NCBI GenBank assembly: GCA_946616835.1
Contig: CAMOJK010000019.1
Location: 1 to 34,312, forward strand
Reading direction: 5' to 3'
From: an uncultured Lachnospiraceae bacterium
GTDB lineage: Bacteria; Bacillota; Clostridia; Lachnospirales; Lachnospiraceae
Length of the DNA: 34,312 bases
Part shown: piece after piece, positions 24,188-32,130 of the stretch
How the letters are laid out: every line of letters begins with the position of its first letter
How positions within the stretch are numbered: the first letter of the stretch is position 1
Program-made: the position numbers and the translations under genes
The notes under the pieces: generated by a model
Seen by the model: only the letters and a program-made list of their open reading frames with translations
Database searches by the model: none
What the model was told of the DNA's origin: nothing

Positions 24188-24685
24188 ATGGTGCATCTGT
24201 ATCATGGCGAAGGAAAGGGAAAGACTACGGCTGCTGTGGGGCTCAGCGTTAGGGCTGCCGGCGCAGGGCTAAAAGTTGTTTTCGTGCAGTTCATAAAGAC
24301 GAGAGCCACATCAGAACTAGAAAATCTGGAAAGCCTTGGGGTGACTGTCATCAGGCCGCAGGGAGAGAGCAAGTTTGCGTCCAAGATGAATGAGGAAGAA
24401 TTAAAGGAAATAAAAATAGTCCACGATGAAAATTTAAGGACTGCTCTTTCGTTAAAACCTGACCTTCTTGTTTTAGACGAGGCCTGTGCTGCATTAAAAT
24501 ACGGATGCGTGGATGAAGGCCTCTTAAAAAGCGCGATGGAGTACGGCAGGGAAAAGGAAGCCGTATTTACCGGAAGGAATCCGGCACAGTGGATGCTGGA
24601 CGGCGCGGATTATGTGACGGAAATGAAATGCATAAAGCATCCGCTTAAAAAGGGCGTAAAGGCCAGACTGGGGATAGAATATTGA
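24188..24685 (+). CDS. cobA: Cob(I)alamin adenosyltransferase, CobA type
   Basis: Adds the adenosyl group to reduced cobalt. The 165-residue protein opens with the ATP-binding VHLYHGEGKGKTTAAVGLSVRAAG, followed by VVFVQFIKT, DLLVLDEACAALKYG (Walker B-like) and TGRNPAQWMLDGADYVTEM, the last being highly typical. Homologues include BtuR/CobO; this is not the PduO or EutT fold. It lies 32 bases after cbiA with only a weak GAGG site, and its stop overlaps the TTG start of cbiC. Confidence 0.94.
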   Translation: MVHLYHGEGKGKTTAAVGLSVRAAGAGLKVVFVQFIKTRATSELENLESLGVTVIRPQGESKFASKMNEEELKEIKIVHDENLRTALSLKPDLLVLDEACAALKYGCVDEGLLKSAMEYGREKEAVFTGRNPAQWMLDGADYVTEMKCIKHPLKKGVKARLGIEY

Positions 24686-25323
24686 TAAAGCTTCCAATGG
24701 ACATAGAAAATAAGAGCATGGAGATAATTGAGGCAGAGCTTAGGGAAATGGGATACAGCATTCCTTCCGAAGAGCTGCCTTTAGTAAAGCGCGCCATACA
24801 TGCCAGCGCTGATTTTGACTATGCGGAGAACTTAAGGTTTGTAAATGATGCGGTCAGTCGCGGAGTGGAGTCGCTGAAAAACGGATGCTGTATTGTCACT
24901 GATACAAATATGGCAAAGACAGGGATACATGACAGGACCTTAAAGCTGCTGGGCGGGGAGTCAGCCTGCTTTATGAGTGATCCTGAAATCGTAGCTGCGG
25001 CAAAGGAAGCAGGGACCACCAGGGCAGAGATGTCAATGCGCCATGCATCCGGGCTTTACCCTGATGCCATATATGCCATAGGAAATGCTCCCACTGCGCT
25101 TATGACCCTTTCGGAGCGTATAAGAAATGGATTCAGGCCGGCGCTTGTGATAGGAGTGCCCGTCGGTTTCGTAAATGTGACTGAAAGCAAGGATGAAGCT
25201 CTGGAAGTATGCAGCGAATACGGGGTGCCTGCCATCATATCTATGGGAAGAAAGGGAGGCAGCACCATAGCGGCGGCCCTTATTAATGCGCTGCTTTATG
25301 AAGCGTCGGGGAATGTGAGATGA
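24682..25323 (+). CDS. cbiC: Cobalt-precorrin-8 methylmutase
   Basis: Moves the C11 methyl to C12 to give cobyrinic acid. The 213-residue protein has IENKSMEIIEAEL, KRAIHASADFDYAENLRF with the catalytic His, CCIVTDTNMAKTGI, the YAIGNAPTALMTL strand and VGVPVGFVNV-type VIGVPVGFVNVTESKD. The TTG at 24682 overlaps the cobA stop and gives the family-like leader before PMDIE; an ATG at 24697 is the alternative. The downstream stop overlaps cbiP by four bases. Confidence 0.94.
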   Translation: MIKLPMDIENKSMEIIEAELREMGYSIPSEELPLVKRAIHASADFDYAENLRFVNDAVSRGVESLKNGCCIVTDTNMAKTGIHDRTLKLLGGESACFMSDPEIVAAAKEAGTTRAEMSMRHASGLYPDAIYAIGNAPTALMTLSERIRNGFRPALVIGVPVGFVNVTESKDEALEVCSEYGVPAIISMGRKGGSTIAAALINALLYEASGNVR

Positions 25324-26801
25324 AGGCAAAGAGCTTAATGATACAGGGGACAATGTCAGGAGTGGGCAAAAGCCTGCTGGTTACCGCGCTCTGCAGGATA
25401 TTTGCAGAGGACGGCGTGAAGGTGTGCCCTTTTAAGAGCCAGAACATGGCCTTGAATAGTTTCGTGACTGCCGATGGCTTTGAAATGGGAAGGGCCCAGG
25501 CAGAGCAGGCTTTCGCGGCAGGGCTGCAGCCTGATGTGAGGATGAATCCTATTCTTCTAAAGCCTTCAGCGGATTCTGAAAGCCAGGTGATACTTAACGG
25601 AAAAGTGCTTAGCAGCATGAATTCCAGGGAGTATTTTAAGAAGCGCGGGGACTTCATGCAGGAGATTCTGAAGGACTTGGACAGCCTGTCCGAAGAATTC
25701 GAACTTATAATAGCTGAAGGAGCAGGGAGCCCGGCGGAGATAAACTTGAATAAGAATGACATAGTGAACATGGGGCTTGCAAAAGCTGCAGACATGCCGG
25801 TGATACTTGCAGGGGACATAGACAGGGGCGGAGTGTTTGCCCAGTGCCTTGGAACCGTGGAATGGATGGAAAGGGCAGAGCGCGAACGGATAAAGGGATT
25901 TGTGTTTAATAAATTCAGGGGAGATCCCACGCTCTTAAGCCCCGGACCGGAAATGCTTTTTGAAAGGACAGGGATACCGCTTATAGGGGTGGTACCTTAT
26001 GTGCCGGGGCTAGAAATAGATGATGAGGATTCCATAAGCGACAGGTTAAAGCCCACAGGCGGAAATAATAAAGACGCAAGGGTTGATATAGCTGTGGTAA
26101 GGCTTCCGAGGATATCCAATTTTACGGATATCATTCCCCTGGAGGATAATGCATTCGTATCAGTCAGATATGTAGAGAGCCCTGAAAGACTTGGCAATCC
26201 TGACCTGATCATACTGCCGGGAACAAAGACTACTATTTCCGACCTGAGGTGGATGAAGCAGAACGGCCTGTATGAGGCAGTGCTTACAGCTTCTAAAAAC
26301 GGAAGCTTCGTATTTGGTATATGCGGCGGTTACCAAATGTTGGGAACGGAACTGCTGGACCCTTACGGAGAGGATGGCGGCGGAAAAGAAAAAGGACTTG
26401 GTCTTCTTCCGGTCAGCACTGTTTTCTCAAAGGAGAAAAACAGGAGACAGATAAAGGGAAAGAGTTCATCCGGTGCATCAGTTGAAGGATACGAGATCCA
26501 TATGGGTGAAAGCAACATAGGTGGAGAAAGGTTATTTATGTTGGATGCAGATGGGCAACAGTTCTCTGAGGGATGCATAACCGATATAGCCGCGGGGACC
26601 TATGTGCATGGACTATTCGATACCGGAGAATTTGCTGATGAACTGATCGAGCTTGTTTGCAAAAAAAGAAACATCGATTTTCCCAAGGAAGGGAAGACGG
26701 AGACAAAAAAGCAGAGGTTTGAGCGCAGCGTAAAGAGGCTGGCAGACAGCGTGAGGGAGTCTGTGGATATGGATAAGATAAGGGAGATCGCAGGGCTTTG
26801 A
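25320..26801 (+). CDS. cbiP: Cobyric acid synthase
   Basis: Amidates the b, d, e and g side chains using glutamine and ATP. The 493-residue protein has an N-terminal P-loop MIQGTMSGVGKSLLVTALC, FKSQNMALNSFVT, EGAGSPAEINL and GDIDRGGVFAQ. Its C-terminal glutaminase domain has LIILPGTKTTISDLRW, the nucleophile Cys in FGICGGYQMLG, EIHMGES and TYVHGLFD. The length matches CobQ/CbiP. It is translationally coupled to cbiC through an ATGA overlap and to cobT through a TTGA overlap. Confidence 0.96.
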   Translation: MKAKSLMIQGTMSGVGKSLLVTALCRIFAEDGVKVCPFKSQNMALNSFVTADGFEMGRAQAEQAFAAGLQPDVRMNPILLKPSADSESQVILNGKVLSSMNSREYFKKRGDFMQEILKDLDSLSEEFELIIAEGAGSPAEINLNKNDIVNMGLAKAADMPVILAGDIDRGGVFAQCLGTVEWMERAERERIKGFVFNKFRGDPTLLSPGPEMLFERTGIPLIGVVPYVPGLEIDDEDSISDRLKPTGGNNKDARVDIAVVRLPRISNFTDIIPLEDNAFVSVRYVESPERLGNPDLIILPGTKTTISDLRWMKQNGLYEAVLTASKNGSFVFGICGGYQMLGTELLDPYGEDGGGKEKGLGLLPVSTVFSKEKNRRQIKGKSSSGASVEGYEIHMGESNIGGERLFMLDADGQQFSEGCITDIAAGTYVHGLFDTGEFADELIELVCKKRNIDFPKEGKTETKKQRFERSVKRLADSVRESVDMDKIREIAGL

Positions 26802-27874
26802 TACAGGGCGATAAGGAAAAAGAATTATACAGACTGATAGAAAGTATCAGGGATACGGATGCAAAAGCTTATGAAGAGTGTGCAAGGCGCTGGGATTTAG
26901 TTGCTCATCCCCTGCATGGTCTTGGTGTGCTGGAGGACGATATAAAGCAGATCGCTGCGCTGACCGGAAGCGCGGATGTAAGCTTAAAGCGTAAGGCTGT
27001 AGTAGTGTGCTGTGCAGACAACGGTGTAGTGGCGGAAGGCATATCACAGACGGATTCAAGCGTGACAGGGATCGTTGCAGACAATATAGCTGAAGGCAGG
27101 TCTTCGGTATGCCGTATGGCTGCAGTGGCAGGCTGCGATGTGATACCCATTGATCTAGGAATAAAAGATTACAAGGGACACCGCGGTGTAAAAGATATCC
27201 GTATAGGCAATGGAACGGAAAATATCTGCGAAGACCCTGCAATGACAAGGGAACAGGCAGCAGAGACTGTTATAGCAGGAATAGAACAGGTGCGCCTGCT
27301 TTCAGAAAAGTATGACATCATAGGCGTCGGTGAAATGGGAATTGGAAATACCACCACTTCAGCGGCTATAATTTCAGTGCTTCTTGGTACAGATGCCAAT
27401 GAGGTCACCGGACGTGGCGCCGGCCTTTCTAATGATGGACTTGAAAGAAAGCGTAAGGCTGTAAAAAAAGCGATTGAAAGAAGTAATGTAAGCAAAGAGG
27501 ATGGCCTGGGAGTTCTTGCAGAGCTTTCAGGCTTCGACCTGTGCGGAATGTGCGGACTCTTTATAGGCGGGGCGATATACCGTGTCCCCATGATAGTGGA
27601 CGGAATATGCAGCCAGGCGGCGGCACTTGCAGCATGGAATCTTACAGAGAAGGCAGCCGGTGCTATGATCGGAAGTCATATTTCTTCAGAACCGGTATCA
27701 GAAATGATACTTAATAAGCTTGGAATACAGAGTGCCATAAGTGCCCGCATGCATCTGGGTGAGGGAACCGGAGCGGTTGCACTGATGCCCATGCTGGATA
27801 TGGCACTGGCAGTGTATTCCCAGGGATATACCTTTGATGACGGCGGGATAAAGGCCTATGAGCATTTTAAGTGA
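26798..27874 (+). CDS. cobT: Nicotinate-nucleotide:dimethylbenzimidazole phosphoribosyltransferase
   Basis: Activates the lower ligand base as alpha-ribazole phosphate. The 358-residue protein has the HPLHGLGVLE start region, VVCCADNGVVAEGIS, VGEMGIGNTTTSAAI, TGRGAGLSNDGLERK and MHLGEGTGAV, whose Glu is the catalytic base. The TTG start at 26798 overlaps the cbiP stop and follows a GGGAG-like site. No DMB-making gene (bza or bluB) is visible in the window, so the lower ligand may be imported or of another type. Confidence 0.95.
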   Translation: MIQGDKEKELYRLIESIRDTDAKAYEECARRWDLVAHPLHGLGVLEDDIKQIAALTGSADVSLKRKAVVVCCADNGVVAEGISQTDSSVTGIVADNIAEGRSSVCRMAAVAGCDVIPIDLGIKDYKGHRGVKDIRIGNGTENICEDPAMTREQAAETVIAGIEQVRLLSEKYDIIGVGEMGIGNTTTSAAIISVLLGTDANEVTGRGAGLSNDGLERKRKAVKKAIERSNVSKEDGLGVLAELSGFDLCGMCGLFIGGAIYRVPMIVDGICSQAAALAAWNLTEKAAGAMIGSHISSEPVSEMILNKLGIQSAISARMHLGEGTGAVALMPMLDMALAVYSQGYTFDDGGIKAYEHFK

Positions 27875-28934
27875 TGGAAAAAAGAATATGCACGGCGGAA
27901 ACATTTATCCCTACCTGAAGGAAACGGGCAGTGAACCGCTGGATTTCTCGGTAAACATCAGCCCGCTGCCGGTGCCTGAGGAAGTGAAGCGTGCATTCAT
28001 TGACGAGGCAGAACACCTGCATAGATATCCGGATACTGAGTGTACGGAACTCAGAGAAAAACTTTCGGTAAAATACAATGTTCCGGCAGAGCGTATTGTG
28101 ATCGGTAATGGCGCATCGGACCTGATATACCGTATAGCATATGCATTAAAGTGTAAGAACGTGCTTATGCCTGTGCCGGCTTTTTCTGAATACGAAGCCG
28201 CATTTTCTGTGGCGGGAACCAAACCTGAATTTTACTATACTGATGGGACAAAGGATTTTGTTATTGATTCAGACTTGGCGGATGCTATAAGTCCCGAAAC
28301 GGATGCGGTGATAATGGGTGTGCCGGCTAATCCCAGCGGTAAGCTGGTGGATGATAGGACACTGTCAGAAATTTTAAAGAAATGCAGTGAGTGTGGAACA
28401 TATCTGATATTAGATGAATGTTTTCTCCCGTTCATAAAGGATGGCCTATCCATATCGACAGAGGATTTCAATGAGAGAGTGATCATAATACGAAGCTTTA
28501 CTAAGATATTTGCTATGCCCGGAGTCAGGCTGGGCTGCTGCTTATGCGGTGCGGGGGAGCTTGCTGAAAAGATTAAAAAGGCCGGGGCGCCCTGGCAGGT
28601 AAGCAGTATGGCATGTAAGGCAGGAGTTGCGGCTCTTGAAATGGATGAGTATGTAAAAAGCGTGAGAAGAATAGTTAATACGGAGCGCAGCAGACTTTAT
28701 GATGCGCTTGAAAAAGCAGGTGCAAGGATTGTAAAGTCTGATGCGGATTTTATACTTTTTCAGAGTGATAGACTTACGGAAGAGGAATTCATAAAAAGAG
28801 GGATAATGATCCGCAACTGCGGAAACTTCAGGGGACTGGATGATACATGGCATAGGATAGCTGTTAAGAGTACCGAAGATAATGAGGCTCTTATTGCGAC
28901 GATTACGGATATCACAGGAGGCGGACAGGGATAA
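27858..28934 (+). CDS. cobD: L-threonine-O-3-phosphate decarboxylase
   Basis: PLP enzyme that makes (R)-1-aminopropan-2-ol phosphate for the lower loop. It is 358 residues from ATG 27858, which overlaps cobT by 17 bases; the ATG at 27888, giving MHGGNIYPYL as in most homologues, is a good alternative. Aminotransferase fold I features: FSVNISPLPVPE, IGNGASDLIYRIA, VPANPSGKL, YLILDECF, the PLP lysine in SFTKIFAMPGVRLG, and the late Arg in WHRIAVKS. It is coupled to cobU through a TAATG overlap. Confidence 0.92.
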   Translation: MSILSDGKKNMHGGNIYPYLKETGSEPLDFSVNISPLPVPEEVKRAFIDEAEHLHRYPDTECTELREKLSVKYNVPAERIVIGNGASDLIYRIAYALKCKNVLMPVPAFSEYEAAFSVAGTKPEFYYTDGTKDFVIDSDLADAISPETDAVIMGVPANPSGKLVDDRTLSEILKKCSECGTYLILDECFLPFIKDGLSISTEDFNERVIIIRSFTKIFAMPGVRLGCCLCGAGELAEKIKKAGAPWQVSSMACKAGVAALEMDEYVKSVRRIVNTERSRLYDALEKAGARIVKSDADFILFQSDRLTEEEFIKRGIMIRNCGNFRGLDDTWHRIAVKSTEDNEALIATITDITGGGQG

Positions 28935-29482
28935 TGCTTGTATTGGTCACTGGCGGATCGGCCTCCGGAAAATCTGCTTTTGCGGAAGAAATCGCTGAAA
29001 AGATAAGGGATAAGAACGGGAGCAAGTATTATCTTGCTTTTATGAAAAATGACAGCGAGGCTGCGGAGAAACGTATCGAGCGCCATAGGAAATTAAGGCA
29101 GGGAAAGGGATTCGTCACGCTGGAGATACCCTGTGACTTAGATAAGAAGCTGCCGGAAATACATCAGAAACGGTGCAGTCATGATACCGTGCTTATGGAA
29201 AGCGTGGGCGTGCTGCTGGCTAATGAAATGTTTAAGGAAGGCAGTATGCGTGAGGATGCAGGAGAATGTGTGCTTTCGGAACTGCTTAATGCATCAGAAT
29301 ATTTTGAGAATGCAGTGATAGTTGCTGAGGATGTTTTCACAGACGGAAATGACTATGACGAATACAGCAAAAAATTTATCGAGGCACTGGGATATGTGAA
29401 CAGATGGCTTGCAGAGAAAGCGGATGCCGTGGCGGAGGGAGTTTGTTCGTATCCCTTATGGATAAAAGGCGGGGTAGATTAA
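28934..29482 (+). CDS. cobU: Adenosylcobinamide kinase/guanylyltransferase
   Basis: Phosphorylates adenosylcobinamide and transfers GMP to it. The 182-residue protein has an intact P-loop, VLVTGGSASGKSAFAEEIAE, then YLAFMKNDSEAAEKRIERH in which the His after ERIERH-type Arg is the expected guanylyl acceptor, and a VLMESVGVLLANEMF region. The C-terminus (YVNRWLAEKADAVAEGV) is typical. The next gene begins in its stop codon and encodes a second CobU-like protein, so the two may act as a pair. Confidence 0.88.
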   Translation: MLVLVTGGSASGKSAFAEEIAEKIRDKNGSKYYLAFMKNDSEAAEKRIERHRKLRQGKGFVTLEIPCDLDKKLPEIHQKRCSHDTVLMESVGVLLANEMFKEGSMREDAGECVLSELLNASEYFENAVIVAEDVFTDGNDYDEYSKKFIEALGYVNRWLAEKADAVAEGVCSYPLWIKGGVD

Positions 29483-29865
29483 TGGAACTGTATGTAGGTG
29501 GAAAGTACCAGGGAAAACTTAAGCATGTACTGGATACGCATAAGGACTTAAATGAGACTGATGTGGCAGACGCTGCTGTATGCAGTGATGCTGATATCCT
29601 GTCACATAAGATAATTAATCATTTTCACGCATATATCAAGAGAAAAACAGATCAGGGTGAGGATGTGACAGATATCCCTGCAAAACTGAAATCAGAAAAT
29701 CCTGATGTGATCATAATATCCGATGAAATCGGATGCGGCATAGTGCCTGCAGATCCCATGGACAGTACCTGGCGTGAAGAATGCGGCCGAACTCTTTGTG
29801 AAATTGCCCGTATGTCGGATCGATTCGAGCGCATTGTCTGCGGCTGCGGGATACGGATAAAATAA
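29482..29865 (+). CDS. CobU-like half protein (second CobU-family member)
   Basis: A 127-residue protein with the outline of CobU but altered key parts. The start MELYVGGKYQGKLKHVL replaces the normal P-loop GGxxSGKS with GGKYQGKL, which lacks the Ser. The end, IIISDEIGCGIVPADPMDSTWREEC and then VCGCGIRIK, matches the CobU C-terminal NEVGxGIVP region. The middle is short and the guanylyl-acceptor segment is absent. The start at 29482 overlaps the cobU stop by one base. Such short CobU-like proteins occur in Clostridia next to cob genes; the activity is unknown. It is the last recognisable operon gene. Confidence 0.75.
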   Translation: MELYVGGKYQGKLKHVLDTHKDLNETDVADAAVCSDADILSHKIINHFHAYIKRKTDQGEDVTDIPAKLKSENPDVIIISDEIGCGIVPADPMDSTWREECGRTLCEIARMSDRFERIVCGCGIRIK

Positions 29866-29906
29866 TTTTTTCTGTGGTAAATATATGTAAAAAGGAATGT
29901 GTAGTC

Positions 29907-30038
29907 ATGAATGATTTTAAGCAGATTATAAAAGCCGGAATATTTGGAGTTGTTGTGGGGGATGCGCTGGGTGTTCCCGTGGAGTTTACAAGCAGGGGAG
30001 AACGCCGGAAGGATCCTGTGACGGATATGCGCGAGTAG
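29907..30038 (+). pseudogene. Truncated ADP-ribosylglycohydrolase remnant
   Basis: ATG 29907, after AAAAAGGAATG, opens a 43-residue frame reading MNDFKQIIKAGIFGVVVGDA then LGVPVEFTSRGER and ending at VTDMRE. This is the N-terminus of the ADP-ribosylglycohydrolase (ARH/DraG) family up to the point where the active-site TWSDDT segment should begin; a TAG follows instead and no continuation is found in any frame. It is therefore a decayed or deleted copy. It marks the boundary between the cobalamin operon and the accessory region. Confidence 0.8.
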
Positions 30039-30098
30039 CCTGATAAAAGGAAAAAGAATCCATGAAGGATTTAAGCAAAAAAAGCCGACCGGAAGGAA

Positions 30099-30407
30099 GT
30101 GTCTGACTTAAATATGCCATTGGGAAGCTTTGTCACCGGATATGATCCGCAGTTCAAGAGGGACTTCATATCATTATATCCAAATGGAGCAAATGATATA
30201 GAGCAGAATATAGTTTTCTTTGATGATAACAGCAAGACTTTGGATTATGCTCCGAAAGTTTATATAAATGTACATGAGTTAGCAGGAGATAATTTCGATG
30301 TATGTTTATATGTAAAAGACTATATGTATGATGAAAATGGAAAGCCAAGGGTGTTCTGCGGAGCTTATGACAGTAATTGTCCGAATTACAGTGATGTCAT
30401 TCCTTAG
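30099..30407 (+). CDS. Hypothetical protein, possibly a remnant
   Basis: I do not recognise this 102-residue acidic, aromatic-rich protein (SFVTGYDPQFKRDFISLYP, KVYINVHELAGDNFDVCLYV, KPRVFCGAYDSNCPNYSD). The start is uncertain. GTG 30099 touches the GGAAGGAA site too closely, and ATG 30114 is 17 bases from it. The frame is open back to 30075. An overlapping 14-codon ORF at 30062, with its own AAAAGGAAAAAG site, runs in another frame (MKDLSKKSRPEGS) and could be its original N-terminus after a frameshift. No membrane segments or signal peptide are present. Confidence 0.45.
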   Translation: MSDLNMPLGSFVTGYDPQFKRDFISLYPNGANDIEQNIVFFDDNSKTLDYAPKVYINVHELAGDNFDVCLYVKDYMYDENGKPRVFCGAYDSNCPNYSDVIP

Positions 30408-30416
30408 GATGAAAGT

Positions 30417-30474
30417 TTGACAACTAAATTTACTTCTGTTAATCTATGAGTGTTTCCGGCAGTCTGCCGGAAAC
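30417..30474 (+). other. Intergenic stretch with a TTGACA box and a perfect hairpin
   Basis: TTGACA at 30417-30422 has only a poor -10 candidate (TAATCT, 17 bases on). A perfect 10-bp hairpin GTTTCCGGCA/TGCCGGAAAC lies at 30452-30474 with loop GTC and no T-run. The rest up to 30684 shows nothing further that I can support, apart from the AAAGGAG site of the next gene. Confidence 0.4.
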
Positions 30475-30684
30475 TGCACCGGGTATCGCCCGTTGCATAT
30501 ACCACATAATAATAAACATACGATGCCTGAGACCGTTCTTAAGCTGTCTTTGTAGGATTACCGTAATCCTTTCAGTTATCTGATTTTCTCCGGTTTCATA
30601 CTGCGTCGGGAAAGGAGAAACATGCTACCACATACGCGTTGAGAATAGTAGTGAATAGTGTTAAACTGAAAGGAGTCAAGTTAT

Positions 30685-31587
30685 ATGGGTGAAAAAGATA
30701 TAACTGAAAAGGCACTGATATCTTGCAATGATGTCTTTGCTGACATAGTCAACAACTTAGCATTCGGCGGAAGGAAACGCATAGCCGAGGAAGATCTGGA
30801 GCAGGCGCCGGACCGTGGAATTTATTTAGGCGGGAACGGTTTCAGGGAGCTGGAGAGGGATGTCTCAAAGTACTGGAAAGAGAACAGCGTCCGCATAGCA
30901 GTGCTTGGAATAGAAAACCAGACAGTTCCTGAAGATGATATGCCATTTCGAATAATCGGATATGATGGGGCGGCATATCGGGACCAGATCAGATATGAGA
31001 CTGATGCAAACGGAATCCGAAGGAAGATAGTGGATCGACATCCGGTCATAACCCTGGTACTGTATTTCGGATATGACAAACACTGGGATAAAGCCCGTAC
31101 ACTGCACGAGGCACTCGGCGATAGACTGAAACCGGAATTGGAAGAACTGGTTCAGGACTATGCAATCAATCTGTATGAGATTGCCTACCTGACGGATGAA
31201 CAGCTGCAAGGCTTTAAAAGTGATTTCAAATATGTGGCAGACTATTTTGTGCAGAAGCAGCGGACGGGAACATATAAGGGTTCACGCGAAGAAATGAAGC
31301 ATGTCCGTGAAGTGCTGCAGTTAATGGCAGTACTGACTGGAGACAATAGGTTTGCCAAGGTGACAGGATCAGAAGCAGAAGAAAATACGAAAGGAGACAT
31401 TCGTTGTATGTGTGATGTTTTAGACGCGATAGAGAAGAAGGGATATGAAGAAGGTAAAGTGTCACAAGCTAAAGAAGTTGCGATAAGGATGTACCAGAAA
31501 GGTGTTGATGTAGCAGATATTGCTGATTATACGGGTACAGGAACCGAGACTGTCCTTGAATGGCTGAATGCAGCCGGGGAGATATGA
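30685..31587 (+). CDS. Rpn family PD-(D/E)XK nuclease (recombination-promoting nuclease/transposase-like)
   Basis: A 300-residue protein of the Rpn (transposase_31-like) group, DNA endonucleases studied in E. coli as RpnA-E and implicated in phage defence. The N-terminus KALISCNDVFADIVNNLAFGG is typical. The nuclease core has DVSKYW, then VRIAVLGIENQT with the E-x-Q-type metal residue, and HPVITLVLYFGYDKHWD with KARTLHEAL. The C-terminal 60 residues form a small helical domain (MCDVLDAIEKKGYEEGK...ETVLEWLNAAGEI). Start ATG follows AAAGGAGTCAAG. An internal in-frame ATG with its own AAAGGAG site could release that C-terminal domain alone. A free-standing copy of the same domain lies downstream. 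Confidence 0.85.
   Translation: MGEKDITEKALISCNDVFADIVNNLAFGGRKRIAEEDLEQAPDRGIYLGGNGFRELERDVSKYWKENSVRIAVLGIENQTVPEDDMPFRIIGYDGAAYRDQIRYETDANGIRRKIVDRHPVITLVLYFGYDKHWDKARTLHEALGDRLKPELEELVQDYAINLYEIAYLTDEQLQGFKSDFKYVADYFVQKQRTGTYKGSREEMKHVREVLQLMAVLTGDNRFAKVTGSEAEENTKGDIRCMCDVLDAIEKKGYEEGKVSQAKEVAIRMYQKGVDVADIADYTGTGTETVLEWLNAAGEI
31408..31587 (+). CDS. Possible intragenic small Rpn protein (RpnS-like antitoxin) from an internal start
   Basis: ATG 31408 is in frame within the nuclease gene and is preceded by AAAGGAG (31390-31396), a full ribosome binding site 11 bases away. It would make 59 residues, MCDVLDAIEKKGYEEGK to NAAGEI. In E. coli rpn genes an internal start gives a small C-terminal protein that blocks the long toxic form. 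The neighbouring free ORF at 31886 begins at the equivalent Met, which supports this start. Translation from it is inferred. Confidence 0.4.
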   Translation: MCDVLDAIEKKGYEEGKVSQAKEVAIRMYQKGVDVADIADYTGTGTETVLEWLNAAGEI

Positions 31588-31676
31588 TTCCTGCACTACA
31601 ATGAATGCCGATGAATGTGTAAAGAGTATTTATAGTTTAATAACCAAATTTAATAATATTTTAGAAAGGAGTCAAG

Positions 31677-31844
31677 ATGAATACACTAAATGATTTTATA
31701 AATGAACAACTACAGAACCCTGTTTTCAAAGAAAGGTATGATGCGCTGGAGCCTGAAATCTCTGCAATACAGACTATGATAGATGCCAGAAAAGAAAGTA
31801 AAGTGACACAGACGAAACAGGAAGATGTCACAGGAATATCATAA
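31677..31844 (+). pseudogene. Truncated HigA-like Xre antitoxin remnant
   Basis: ATG 31677 follows AGAAAGGAGTCAAG and opens 55 residues: MNTLNDFINEQLQNPVFKER, YDALEPEISAIQTMIDARK and ESKVTQ, the N-terminus of HigA-type antitoxins up to the first helix of the HTH. It then runs into KQEDVTGIS and stops, so the recognition helix is missing. No partner HigB toxin is seen. It could still be expressed as a small protein, since start signals are intact. Confidence 0.6.
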
Positions 31845-31885
31845 GCTGATATAAAATCTGCAGTTAGTAAAAGGGGAATCGCTGT

Positions 31886-32077
31886 ATGTGTGATGTTTTG
31901 GATGCGATAGAGAAGAAGGGTTTCGACACAGGCTTTGGTGAAGGTAAAGAGTTACAGGCTAAAGAAGATGCAATAGGAATGTATCGGAAAGGCATGGTTA
32001 CGGATGATATTGCAGAAATCATAGGCACCAGTACAGAAACTATCCTTGAATGGCTGAATGTAGCCGGGGAGCTGTAA
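31886..32077 (+). CDS. Free-standing copy of the Rpn C-terminal domain (possible orphan antitoxin)
   Basis: 63 residues that align end to end with the C-terminus of the Rpn nuclease upstream: MCDVLDAIEKKG..., then GTSTETILEWLNVAGEL. There is a short insertion (FDTGFGEG). It starts at the Met corresponding to the internal start of the long gene and has its own site, AAAAGGGGAAT, nine bases before the ATG. No nuclease core lies upstream of it. A strong terminator follows. It is either the leftover of a deleted second rpn gene or a solo antitoxin; intact signals favour expression. Confidence 0.65.
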   Translation: MCDVLDAIEKKGFDTGFGEGKELQAKEDAIGMYRKGMVTDDIAEIIGTSTETILEWLNVAGEL

Positions 32078-32100
32078 TCCCTTCAGAAGCTGAGAATGCT

Positions 32101-32130
32101 TACCTCCACCATTTGGGTGGAGGTATTTTT
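32101..32130 (+). terminator. Intrinsic terminator after the Rpn-domain ORF
   Basis: ACCTCCACC (32102-32110) and GGTGGAGGT (32116-32124) form a nine-pair perfect stem, extended by T-A, with loop ATTTG and a T5 tail. It lies 24 bases after the stop at 32077 and closes the nuclease/antitoxin unit. Confidence 0.9.

Larger units (their letters stand above)
31405..32077 (+). repeat. Pair of diverged direct repeats (Rpn C-terminal coding segments)
   Basis: The segments 31405-31587 and 31883-32077 share the start TGTATGTGTGATGTTTT, the block GCGATAGAGAAGAAGGG and the end CTTGAATGGCTGAATG/AGCCGGGGAG, with divergence and one small insertion between. The two upstream genes at 30685 and 31677 also share the leader GAAAGGAGTCAAG. 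Confidence 0.8.

Noticed and set aside
30452-30474. Intrinsic terminator before the Rpn gene
   Set aside because: The hairpin is perfect but no T-run follows on either strand.
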